Origin: Sphingomonadales bacterium UBA7473
GTDB taxonomy: Bacteria; Pseudomonadota; Alphaproteobacteria; Sphingomonadales; Sphingomonadaceae
Direction of reading: 5' to 3'
Assembly: GCA_002478575.1 (NCBI GenBank)
Contig: DLOX01000117.1
Coordinates: 4,261 to 10,501 of the forward strand
Length of the DNA stretch: 6,241 nucleotides
Shown here: in pieces, positions 1-6,211 of the stretch
How positions within the stretch are numbered: position 1 is the first letter of the stretch
How the letters are laid out: each line of letters begins with the position of its first letter
Notes under the pieces: model-generated
The model's database searches: none
What the model was told of the DNA's origin: nothing
Seen by the model: the letters and a program-made list of their open reading frames with translations, nothing else
Made by a program: the position numbers and the translations under genes

Positions 1-180
1 AAAACGGGAAGCGTTGAAGGGATGCGTTGGCAGTCCGTTGCATATCAATCGCCGTTCTGGTCAGCGGCTCAAGTTCGGCATGGGCTGCCCGAATTTGGCT
101 AACGGAAGGCTGGAGAGGCCCATATAAGCGTTGGCAATTCGCAGTGTTTTATACCATTGTTTTGATTATATTTAATACGC
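1..180. other. Left-edge stretch, no gene supported
   Basis: I see no convincing gene here. On the minus strand one frame is open from about 148 to the left edge (49 codons, through residues such as IRAAHAELEPLTRTA). It follows a TAA and has no good start codon or ribosome binding site, so it may be chance or the edge of a gene outside the window. On the plus strand two short frames are also open, which weakens any single call. The right part, 141-180, is AT-rich (29 of 40 bases by hand count). It leads into the inverted repeat at 181-263 and may belong to the same functional site. Confidence 0.3.
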
Positions 181-263
181 TTCAACGGATGAAACGGGTT
201 GAAAGAATATGGGGATAAATGCTGCCCCATTGTAATGGTCAAACAACCCGTTTTCCCGTTGAA
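181..263. repeat. Two-armed inverted repeat just downstream of the primase gene; possible origin or terminator
   Basis: The left arm (181-201) and right arm (244-263) are imperfect inverted copies. TTCAACGG at 181-188 pairs with CCGTTGAA at 256-263, and AAACGGGTTG at 192-201 pairs with CAACCCGTTT at 244-253, with only 2-3 unpaired bases between the two blocks. Each arm holds two AACGG-type units, so read on its own strand each is also a short direct repeat. Inside the loop ATGGGG (209-214) can pair with CCCCAT (225-230). The right arm ends 10 nt past the primase stop codon. No run of T follows the stem on the minus strand, so it is not a standard intrinsic terminator. AT-rich DNA lies directly to the left. 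Repeated arms beside AT-rich DNA next to a primase-helicase gene would suit a replication origin, which is inference. Confidence 0.6.
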
Positions 264-272
264 GTGTTATGA

Positions 273-2600
273 TTAGAACGGCGTGTCTCCAGTGTCGCGC
301 CGATGTAGCCATTCGGTCAAATTGGGGTCGGTCCATCGCTGTGGGCCATGAATGCGCTCGAACCGTTCGCGCATTTCGCTCAGGCGCGGAAACCGCCAAC
401 CCCGAAACGAGTATAAGTGCTCAGTGACACATCCATATTTTTTGAGGTGGTCTGCAAGCTTCCTATGACCGATTGATGGATAACAAGGCTCACGCATTCG
501 AGCGTCTTCCAGAAGCCCCAGACGTCGTTCCCCGCTGTTGGTGGCAGCGATGTTGGCAGCACCAATGTTGTTGGGCAAAATCGCCTCATCAAGGAGAGAA
601 AACAACCATCGATCCAACGGTGCCATGCCGAGTTCCACTTGCTCAAGTAACGCGGCTGTTCGAGGTATGGCCCGATGGTCAAAGCAGGTGATGTCGAGAT
701 TGATCAGGTGATGTAGAAGATTCTCCAATCCACCGCCGTCCAATTCGGCCTGTCTTTCCGCGAAATATGCGCTGTCCTGCATTCGAGCATCGTCAGCCTG
801 CATGACGACAAAGCGACGCTCAATGCCTGATGCGGGGATTACATGCTCCTCATTCGACGCGATCAGAATGTGCAGACAGTTTCGCGCAATGGTCGCGTCC
901 ACGCCCTTGGCTTCGATGGATATCGTATTCTCTGTGATCATGGCCTTTAGCATCCCCTCTTCTTGCTTCGTGCAGGCAAGGAAGGCTTCGTCGGCGAATA
1001 GGAATACACAATCCTGGAGATGGGCATTGAAATGGCCGGTGACATATTTTGCGCTGGAGCAGTGCATGCTGTGCTGACCAAGCAGCTTGCAAATTGCACG
1101 GCCAAAGAAGCCTTTGCCTGTCCCCTTCTTACCACGGATGACGAGCGCGACCTCGGCAGGATGGCTAGGCAATTGCACCATCCTTGCCAGCCAGCGGATG
1201 ACATAGGTGGCTAAATCTTCATTCCCGCCGCACAGGTTGTCTTTGATGTGCCTCAGAAATCCGAGATGCTTGTCGCCCGGCTTCGGGTCACAACCGAAGC
1301 CCCGCCAGAGGTTGAATACGTTTTGCTGCGTCTCCTCTCCGGGTAGAAACACGATCTTTCGGAATTGGCGGGCACGTGGGTGTTGCAGCCACCATTTCCC
1401 AAGCGGCATCGTTTCGGGATTGCCATTCTTGTCCCGTCCAATCTCGACGTGCCGCCGCATGTATCTGTTTCGGAAATTCTCGAAGTTCTGAAACACAATT
1501 TTGCGCCGCTGCAATTGTTCGTCCCAGTCCTCTTCCATCACAACGCATCGCCCACCTCGGTCCATTTCGATGATTGCATGGCGCGCATTCAGTTCAGTCA
1601 ACGCAGGGTCGATCACCTCGTCCCGCGCTTTGGAAATCTGGAGCGCCGCATATTGCTCTGGATTGGACTTATCGAGGACCGAGGCACTGATTTTGAAATC
1701 CGGATCAAGGATTACTGCGGCAATCGTCTCATCGTCTGCGCCAGCCCGCGCCATATCGCAAAGCACACGCCACAAAACCTCGGATCGGCTCCTGTATTTG
1801 TCGCTCTCGTTAGGGTCACACCCATTTACGATTAACGCATTCGTATAGTCGGTCAGCTTGACGGGAAGATCATCGGTGCTTGCATAGCGCGGTAGGCTCG
1901 ATGGAATAAGCACATCGCGTTGACTTGCGTTCCGCTTCGAGCCCTCGAAAGCCCCTTCCAGCGGGGTGAATTGGGAAAGGGGATATTGAACCCAAGAGCT
2001 ATCCAACAGCTTTGCTGGCCTCTCCACACGGCCCAGAGCCATTTTCTTTTTGTTGGGGAAGTTTGTGGTCCCCGGCACACGAAAAATGCGGTCAATGTTA
2101 TGGCAATGGTCTCCACCAAACATATTTGCCAGCTTGAGGTTATATCCCTCGGCTAAGCGCCAGCCTTTCTCATCCCCATCCAGCGTGATCGGTTCTTCAA
2201 GTAGCCACAACGCTTGAATGCCGTTCCCGGAATCTACGACTACGCTTGGTGGCGGCGAAAAATCAGCGAGCCCATGCAGCGCCCGTTCCTTGCATTGCTC
2301 AGGTGTCTCGCCATCCTTTGCGGGATCAATATCAACATGGAATGCGCGGACAGTGCGGATGTCCTTTTTCTGCGCTCTCTTGTCGAGTGCCCATCCTGGC
2401 TGATTAATGCTGAAATAGATATTTGAATGGGCAGCCACCTTTGAAGTGATCCATGTTGTCATTTCACCCAATTGTTGGGGCCAGAAACACCTAGGCTCGA
2501 TAGCGCCGTCTGGCTTGATAGCGCTGAGCAGCCGAGGTGCTTCACCATACCATTGCGAAAGGAAAGTGACTGCTTCTTTGGGATCGAAGGAATTGCTCAC
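273..2600 (-). CDS. Primase-helicase (AEP-type primase fused to SF3 / DUF5906-like helicase)
   Basis: This large replication protein (775 aa) would prime and unwind the element's DNA. Residues about 1-215 look like an archaeo-eukaryotic-type primase domain. The metal-binding motif is HVDIDP (88-93, D90 and D92), the second motif is SGNGIQALW (124-132), and the third contains NIDRIFRVPGTTNFP (168-182). About 250-335 resembles the helical PriCT-like linker of such proteins. Residues about 430-620 form an SF3-type ATPase: Walker A GKKGTGKG (490-497), Walker B FLFADEA (533-539), sensor Asn583 in LIASNEEHVIP, and an arginine-finger candidate ERR (594-596). This resembles the DUF5906 group and P4 alpha-like proteins. 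I place the start at GTG 2600, because GAGG at 2607-2610 lies 6 nt before it and the start overlaps the alpA stop as GTGA. An in-frame ATG at 2648 would add 16 unlikely residues and lie deep inside alpA. All key catalytic residues are present. Confidence 0.93.
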   Translation of the reverse strand: MSNSFDPKEAVTFLSQWYGEAPRLLSAIKPDGAIEPRCFWPQQLGEMTTWITSKVAAHSNIYFSINQPGWALDKRAQKKDIRTVRAFHVDIDPAKDGETPEQCKERALHGLADFSPPPSVVVDSGNGIQALWLLEEPITLDGDEKGWRLAEGYNLKLANMFGGDHCHNIDRIFRVPGTTNFPNKKKMALGRVERPAKLLDSSWVQYPLSQFTPLEGAFEGSKRNASQRDVLIPSSLPRYASTDDLPVKLTDYTNALIVNGCDPNESDKYRSRSEVLWRVLCDMARAGADDETIAAVILDPDFKISASVLDKSNPEQYAALQISKARDEVIDPALTELNARHAIIEMDRGGRCVVMEEDWDEQLQRRKIVFQNFENFRNRYMRRHVEIGRDKNGNPETMPLGKWWLQHPRARQFRKIVFLPGEETQQNVFNLWRGFGCDPKPGDKHLGFLRHIKDNLCGGNEDLATYVIRWLARMVQLPSHPAEVALVIRGKKGTGKGFFGRAICKLLGQHSMHCSSAKYVTGHFNAHLQDCVFLFADEAFLACTKQEEGMLKAMITENTISIEAKGVDATIARNCLHILIASNEEHVIPASGIERRFVVMQADDARMQDSAYFAERQAELDGGGLENLLHHLINLDITCFDHRAIPRTAALLEQVELGMAPLDRWLFSLLDEAILPNNIGAANIAATNSGERRLGLLEDARMREPCYPSIGHRKLADHLKKYGCVTEHLYSFRGWRFPRLSEMRERFERIHGPQRWTDPNLTEWLHRRDTGDTPF

Positions 2601-2773
2601 GACACACCTCGATCCGCAATCCAAGCTGCAACCTCGGTTTCCCGCCAAGCCACGCGGCGTTCAGTGAGTTGATAAGGGCGGGGGAACTTTTCCTCGCTGA
2701 TCAAACGGTAGATGGTCGTTTTGCTCAGGGAGGTGATCTCCCTGACCTGATTCAAGGATATAAAAATACTCAT
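2597..2773 (-). CDS. alpA: AlpA-family helix-turn-helix regulator / excisionase-like protein
   Basis: This is a 58-residue protein, the usual size for the AlpA family of small DNA-binding proteins. AlpA proteins activate integrase or act as excisionase-like factors in P4-type elements and Gram-negative phage satellites. The helix-turn-helix covers about residues 8-27 with SKTTIYRLI (17-25) as recognition part. FPRP (30-33) and VAWRETEVAAWI (41-52) follow, which is the typical AlpA/MerR-like wing and C-terminal helix. The ATG at 2773 is preceded by AGGAG (2781-2785) at 7 nt spacing. The stop codon TGA overlaps the GTG start of the primase gene in the string GTGA (2597-2600), so the two are probably translationally coupled. 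A different minus-strand frame is open over 2661-2861, but it lacks these motifs. The family call is based on sequence pattern; which promoter it controls here is not visible. Confidence 0.92.
   Translation of the reverse strand: MSIFISLNQVREITSLSKTTIYRLISEEKFPRPYQLTERRVAWRETEVAAWIADRGVS
2607..2610 (-). promoter_or_regulatory. Ribosome binding site that fixes the primase start at GTG 2600
   Basis: GAGG on the minus strand sits 6 nt before the GTG. It lies inside the last codons of alpA. It supports the GTG over the more upstream in-frame ATG at 2648. Confidence 0.6.
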
Positions 2774-2883
2774 TGGCTAACTCCTGTGTTGAGGAGTCCA
2801 GCGAAGTATGCAGATCGTGTCCCTTTGGGAGATGGTTTTTTCTCGGAGAACTTGGATTCATTGGTTGCGCTTACGGCTGCACT
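2774..2883 (-). promoter_or_regulatory. alpA upstream region with two short palindromes
   Basis: This 110-bp gap lies between the FRG gene stop and the alpA start. It holds two 11-bp palindromes, TCCCTTTGGGA at 2820-2830 and TTCTCGGAGAA at 2840-2850, whose centres are 20 bp apart, close to two helical turns. They are not copies of each other, but both have the pyrimidine-then-purine pattern of operator half-sites. No clear -35/-10 pair is visible; a CATACT on the minus strand (2805-2810) is the best -10-like string and has no good -35. The spacing after the FRG gene suggests that alpA and primase have their own promoter, which is inference. Confidence 0.35.
2780..2797 (-). promoter_or_regulatory. 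Small hairpin covering the alpA ribosome binding site
   Basis: On the minus strand ACTCCT, a 6-nt loop CAACAC, and AGGAGT form a perfect 6-bp stem. The right side contains the AGGAG ribosome binding site of alpA. If it folds in the mRNA it would reduce translation of alpA and, through the overlap, of the primase. Six base pairs is short, so it could also be chance. Confidence 0.4.
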
Positions 2884-4197
2884 TCAATCCCGAAAGTCTT
2901 TTGGGTTTCGCAAATATGCCTCTGCAATGTGCAAGGCCGATATGTGCCTGTTGTGAATTTTTGGATCGCCGCAATCGCATTCCAGTTCATGGGGCTCGTG
3001 AATCCACAAGCCATCGGCGTTGCGGCGATAATACCATCCACGATTGAAGCCAGCCTTCGTCATCTCCAAGCCTGGATGCTCTACTAGAAGCTCACAAACC
3101 TCGAACAAATCAGCGTCGCGTTGCATTACGCCGATTCCCTTTTGGTAAAGCGTCATGTCGCCCATATTGGCATGTTGGATGAGTTCATCGATCTCGAACG
3201 CAATCGTGCCGTTCTCGGCGATGAGTGCCTCAACTTCCGGAAAGCGCATCGGGGTTTTTACATCGGCGCTACCAAACAGAACGATTTCAGGCACAGTCAT
3301 CGCGATGCCACCAACGCTGTCCCCCTCAATTGAATCGAATGTTTCGCCGACCTTAGCGCGGCAAAAATACGCTGTACGCGGCCATGCTATCTTCACATAG
3401 CTTTCGTGATACTCGGGTAGGTCCAAGACACGATTGAAGGCCGGAATTGTGAAATTTTCGTCCCGGACGCCTTCAATCTCAATCCACGGCAGCCCCAACA
3501 GTGCATGCAGGATCGGGTCCTCTTGAACAGACGGAAAAAGGTCGTTTGTTTCTGTTAGACCGGCTGCTACGGCATAGTCCCGAAGTACGGCGCGTTCAGC
3601 CATAATATGCGCACGATAGCAAGCAGTGGGAAGCGGTTTATTGCGCAACGGCCCGACTAGCCAAGCAGATTGCGCGGTCGGTCGAGGGCGATACCCGCTT
3701 ATTTGAAGAGCGGCGAGATCAACCAGGCCGATGCGAGCAGCCATATCCCTGTCAAGAATGTAAAGATGGCCATCGCCCTCCTCGAAATTGTATTGCGCCA
3801 TCTTTTTGCGCAACCATACGGGACGTTCTTCGCAATCCTCGCTCATCTCAATCACAGTTTTGTCAGAGTAGTTATGGCTAGCAAACCATGCGCCTACTGC
3901 TGCGTTTGACGAGGCATCAATGTAGAATGATCGCCAGCCATAGTGCTGCAGAAGTGCCTGAACCAAGCCTAGGCGATCTTCATACTCTCCGATAAACACA
4001 TCAAGGACGTTTGTTGCGTAACGGCCCCATTTTAACATTTGGCTCGGCATGCAGCCATGTCGGTCAAATGAGGTGACCAAAGAGGGGGTTCCCGGCTCAC
4101 CATAGTGCGCGGTTTGCCCTCGAAACAATGCGTTATCGCCGAACTTGGCAATGCACGTTTCGAGCTCTGCGGCCGTTTTCGCTCTAACCTGCTCCAT
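2884..4197 (-). CDS. FRG-domain protein with long C-terminal extension, candidate cargo/defence gene
   Basis: This 437-residue cytoplasmic protein has no signal peptide or membrane segment that I can see. The N-terminal half matches the FRG domain, named after its (F/Y)RG motif: FRGQ at 25-28, then LLQHYGWRSFYIDASSNA (82-99) and VGAWFASH (101-108), which follow the family pattern of a Q-H-Y-G block and an aspartate-containing block. PRPTAQSAWLVGP (171-183) fits the later conserved Gln position. FRG domains are mostly uncharacterised and occur often on mobile elements. Residues about 200-437 match nothing I recognise. The last part has CDCG (407-410) with nearby His415 and His418, a possible metal site. 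The ATG at 4197 has AAGG about 7 nt upstream. It lies 86 nt after the unknown 212-residue gene and 110 nt before alpA, in the cargo position between integrase and replication genes. Its biochemical activity cannot be read from the sequence. Confidence 0.85.
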   Translation of the reverse strand: MEQVRAKTAAELETCIAKFGDNALFRGQTAHYGEPGTPSLVTSFDRHGCMPSQMLKWGRYATNVLDVFIGEYEDRLGLVQALLQHYGWRSFYIDASSNAAVGAWFASHNYSDKTVIEMSEDCEERPVWLRKKMAQYNFEEGDGHLYILDRDMAARIGLVDLAALQISGYRPRPTAQSAWLVGPLRNKPLPTACYRAHIMAERAVLRDYAVAAGLTETNDLFPSVQEDPILHALLGLPWIEIEGVRDENFTIPAFNRVLDLPEYHESYVKIAWPRTAYFCRAKVGETFDSIEGDSVGGIAMTVPEIVLFGSADVKTPMRFPEVEALIAENGTIAFEIDELIQHANMGDMTLYQKGIGVMQRDADLFEVCELLVEHPGLEMTKAGFNRGWYYRRNADGLWIHEPHELECDCGDPKIHNRHISALHIAEAYLRNPKDFRD

Positions 4198-4283
4198 GAC
4201 GATACCTTGCTACCCCCTAGTGCCGCCATTCCAACATTTAGGATGGAACGCTCAGGCCCGCCCCGTCTCGCACTGCGCGCATG
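4198..4283 (-). promoter_or_regulatory. Gap before the FRG gene with a short inverted repeat
   Basis: This 86-bp space separates the 212-residue gene from the FRG gene. TTCCA (4229-4233) and TGGAA (4244-4248) form a 5-bp inverted repeat with 10 bp between the arms, about 30 bp before the start codon, a plausible place for an operator. I see no clear promoter hexamers and no terminator for the upstream gene. The FRG gene may be read through from the integrase side or have its own weak promoter. Confidence 0.25.
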
Positions 4284-4922
4284 CTAACGATTTTTCCCGA
4301 AGCGTGAATAGAGAACATAATTTATGTCCTTGATCTCAGCTTTAGGTTCAAAACTGACTACATACTTGTGAATGAATTTGGCAGCAGCGGAGGCTCGCGA
4401 ACTGTCGTTACGACCATTTATTACATGGCAACAGTAAGGCGCCAAAATTTCGATCACTCGACAAAGAGCCTTTACGCTCAACTGATTTCTTCCGGTCAAT
4501 GCAGGTCTGCCGGGATCGCGTGCCGTCATATCAAGCCAGCCATCAATCACATTTCCAGCCTGATCTTTGCGTGCAATAAGTTCAATATTGCTTAGGGTTG
4601 GCCCAGCCAACGGGATGTCTATACCCCATTCGGCTTTCCAGTATGCAAGAGTGTCTTCGGCGATTCCTCGGACTTCCAAGTCTGCTGGAATCGCACCCAC
4701 AAACAGCGCATGACCAGCCAACAGCTCCTTCGCGTCGTCAGACAGATTCACAATTCGGCCATCGGCGAAATATCGCAGGTCGTCCTTGTAAAAATCTACG
4801 TCGTCGAATGTCTGACGATCAGATTTCGCACGATTCAACTCGTCGAGATATTCTTTCTTTGCCTTGGCGAGCACTGAAGGAGGAACTGATGCATCAGCGT
4901 GTAAGGTGGTTTCACTGTCCAT
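4284..4922 (-). CDS. Unknown 212-residue protein overlapping the integrase gene
   Basis: I do not recognise a family. The protein looks soluble, with no signal peptide or membrane helix. The N-terminal 60 residues are charged and probably helical (AKAKKEYLDELNRAKSDRQ at 19-37, then an acidic stretch DDVDFYKDDLRYF). The middle holds a small mixed segment, GPTLSNIELIARKDQAGNV (107-125), that could be a beta-hairpin. The C-terminal third starts with a helix-like LSVKALCRVIEILAPYCCHV (148-167) and contains three cysteines (154, 164, 165). The ATG at 4922 lies inside the last codons of the integrase gene, giving an 11-nt overlap in another frame, with only a weak purine stretch before it. This suggests expression depends on translation of the integrase message. 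The long frame in the same direction and orderly composition support a real gene. Its place beside the FRG gene suggests cargo. Confidence 0.8.
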   Translation of the reverse strand: MDSETTLHADASVPPSVLAKAKKEYLDELNRAKSDRQTFDDVDFYKDDLRYFADGRIVNLSDDAKELLAGHALFVGAIPADLEVRGIAEDTLAYWKAEWGIDIPLAGPTLSNIELIARKDQAGNVIDGWLDMTARDPGRPALTGRNQLSVKALCRVIEILAPYCCHVINGRNDSSRASAAAKFIHKYVVSFEPKAEIKDINYVLYSRFGKNR

Positions 4923-6066
4923 GCCCAGACGTTAGATTATTCTGCCACAAAACCAAAGCATCGCGTCGTTCGGCTAACCGCTCATAGCGGTCATAGATGC
5001 CCATGATACCACTTAGTTGGTGCCCAAGCACCAACTCAGCGGTGATCGCATCGATACCCAGACGTGACATGTGGCTGCGAACGGTCCTGCGGAAATCGTG
5101 AACTACGAATTTAGGAATGTCAGGGTCGAGCTTTTTGTCGAGCAAGGCCTTCGCTTTGGAAAAGCCGGATACCGGCCGGATGCCATCCGTTGTCGAGAAA
5201 ACGAACTCACCCTTCTGCCGCGCGATTGTTGCTAGCACGGATCGGATTGCGTCGGTGATCGGCACGACATGCGGCTTGCCGGTTTTTCGATTTTCGCCGG
5301 GAATGACAATTTCATCACTCCCTATCCAACTCCATTTGCAATCGGCCAGCTCCCGCAGCCGACAACCTGTTAGAAGCAAAAGCTGATAGAGCGTGCCAAA
5401 GGGGTAGCCAATCGATCCGGCGACAGCATAGACTTGTTGCGCTTCAGACAGCGTTAGAACCCGGTCACGCGCCTGCATGTCTATTTTGAGCCTGATGCCA
5501 ACAAATGGATTGACCGGAATTATGCCGTGATCAGCAGCCCAATTGAGCATCGCCACGACGTGTTTGCGGACTTCAAATTGGCGAGATGGCGTCAGCGGTT
5601 GAACAAGCGCGACTAGCTCGCTGCGACCCAAGGACTGCACTTCTCGACTACCCCAGACTGGCTTGACGCGGGCGTTGAGCAGCCGACGTTTATCCTCTAG
5701 CGTTTTGACATTGATGTTGTCGCAATAGGCGTCAATCAACTGAGTAACAGTTGTCGGCATTGCGGTGTCGGTCGGGCGCGGGTCACTGCCTCCCAATGCC
5801 TGTGCTCGAATAGCTGATGCCGCCGCTCTTGCTTGGGCAAGACTGACATCTGGCCAGTATCCGACGTTCAAGCGTCGCTTATCGCCAGCTCGGTTTCTCC
5901 CAAGGTTAGCGTCAAAACGACCAGCGCCAGCTACGCGGTATGTAACCGACCACGCCTTCCTGCCATCAGTCGATACGCGCAAGGTTAATCCATTGCCGTC
6001 AGGAAGCTCTAAACGCTCTCCATCCTTTGCGCGGCTGTTTCGTATTTTCACTTCAGTTAGCTGCAT
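4912..6066 (-). CDS. int: Tyrosine recombinase, P4-type integrase
   Basis: This site-specific integrase (384 aa) would insert and excise the element at the tRNA-Gly site beside it. The N-terminus (about 1-95) fits the arm-binding DUF4102 domain typical of P4-like integrases (LPDGNGLTLRV, then KAWSVTYR and LNVGYWPDVSLAQAR). A SAM-like core-binding domain covers about 105-195. The catalytic domain carries the full set of residues: R236 in TGCRLREL, K261 in NRKTGKPH, H323 and R326 in VVHDFRRT, H349 in LGHQ, and nucleophile Y358 in IYDRY, nine residues after H349 as expected. Length and order are normal and nothing is broken. The ATG at 6066 follows GAAAGG with about 8 nt spacing. The gene starts 140 bp from the tRNA fragment and reads away from it. 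The next gene overlaps its stop, so it leads a possible operon. Confidence 0.96.
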   Translation of the reverse strand: MQLTEVKIRNSRAKDGERLELPDGNGLTLRVSTDGRKAWSVTYRVAGAGRFDANLGRNRAGDKRRLNVGYWPDVSLAQARAAASAIRAQALGGSDPRPTDTAMPTTVTQLIDAYCDNINVKTLEDKRRLLNARVKPVWGSREVQSLGRSELVALVQPLTPSRQFEVRKHVVAMLNWAADHGIIPVNPFVGIRLKIDMQARDRVLTLSEAQQVYAVAGSIGYPFGTLYQLLLLTGCRLRELADCKWSWIGSDEIVIPGENRKTGKPHVVPITDAIRSVLATIARQKGEFVFSTTDGIRPVSGFSKAKALLDKKLDPDIPKFVVHDFRRTVRSHMSRLGIDAITAELVLGHQLSGIMGIYDRYERLAERRDALVLWQNNLTSGHGQ

Positions 6067-6206
6067 GCTAGGGGCCTTTCAGGGGCCGCTACAGTCGGGC
6101 TGTTCCGAAACTGCGCGAACCTTAAAGAAACTCAATAGCGCAGAAAACTGCGGATTTTAAGTGGCTGAAAATCCTTCATGAAACGCCTTGGGTCTATAGG
6201 CCTACG
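6067..6206. promoter_or_regulatory. Integrase promoter / attachment-site arm region
   Basis: This is the 140-bp gap between the integrase start and the tRNA fragment, where arm-type binding sites and the int promoter are expected. Visible repeats are: AGGGGCC at 6070-6076 and 6081-6087 (11 bp apart); AAACTGCG at 6108-6115 and 6145-6152; an inverted pair CGCAG/CTGCG at 6139-6143 and 6148-6152 around AAAA; GGATTTT/AAAATCC at 6152-6158 and 6168-6174; and the palindrome TAGGCCTA at 6197-6204. On the minus strand TAAAAT (6154-6159) is a good -10-like string with a weak TTCATG 17 bp upstream. It overlaps the GGATTTT/AAAATCC repeat, so the promoter could be blocked by whatever binds there. The functional reading is inference; the repeats are seen directly. 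Confidence 0.5.
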
Positions 6207-6211
6207 CCTTG
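6183..6211 (+). repeat. Direct repeat ACGCCTTG, second copy running into the tRNA fragment
   Basis: ACGCCTTG occurs at 6183-6190 and again at 6204-6211, 21 bp apart, about two turns of DNA. The second copy continues into the tRNA anticodon loop, where CCTTGCCAAGG (6207-6217) is itself a perfect inverted repeat. The spacing and position suit paired integrase-binding sites beside the crossover, but the repeat is short. Confidence 0.4.

Noticed and set aside
27..218. Plus-strand open frame of 63 codons at the left edge
   Set aside because: It has no good ribosome binding site, resembles no family, runs into the inverted repeat and opposes the direction of all other genes.
181..263. CRISPR-like repeat array
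   Set aside because: There are only two arms, in opposite orientation, with no regular spacers and no cas genes.
1..272. Second copy of the tRNA-Gly 3' segment at the left edge
   Set aside because: I looked for the GCCAAGG and TTCGAAT strings in this region and found neither, so the other junction is outside the window.
1365..1835. Long plus-strand open frame of 156 codons inside the primase gene
   Set aside because: It is antisense to the conserved primase middle region and has no recognisable motif or binding site, so it is a shadow.
2601..2648. N-terminal extension of the primase to the in-frame ATG at 2648
   Set aside because: The added 16 residues lie inside alpA and do not fit a primase N-terminus, while GTG 2600 has GAGG at proper spacing and the GTGA overlap.
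2661..2861. Minus-strand open frame of 66 codons overlapping alpA
   Set aside because: The alpA frame has a strong binding site and clear family motifs; this frame is low in recognisable structure and shares the same DNA.
4598..4987. Plus-strand open frame of 129 codons across the 212-residue gene and integrase end
   Set aside because: It lies antisense to two genes, is rich in Arg/Pro/Ser typical of shadow frames, and has no family features.
5765..6160. Plus-strand open frame of 131 codons over the integrase N-terminus
   Set aside because: It is antisense to the conserved DUF4102 and core-binding regions of a complete integrase.
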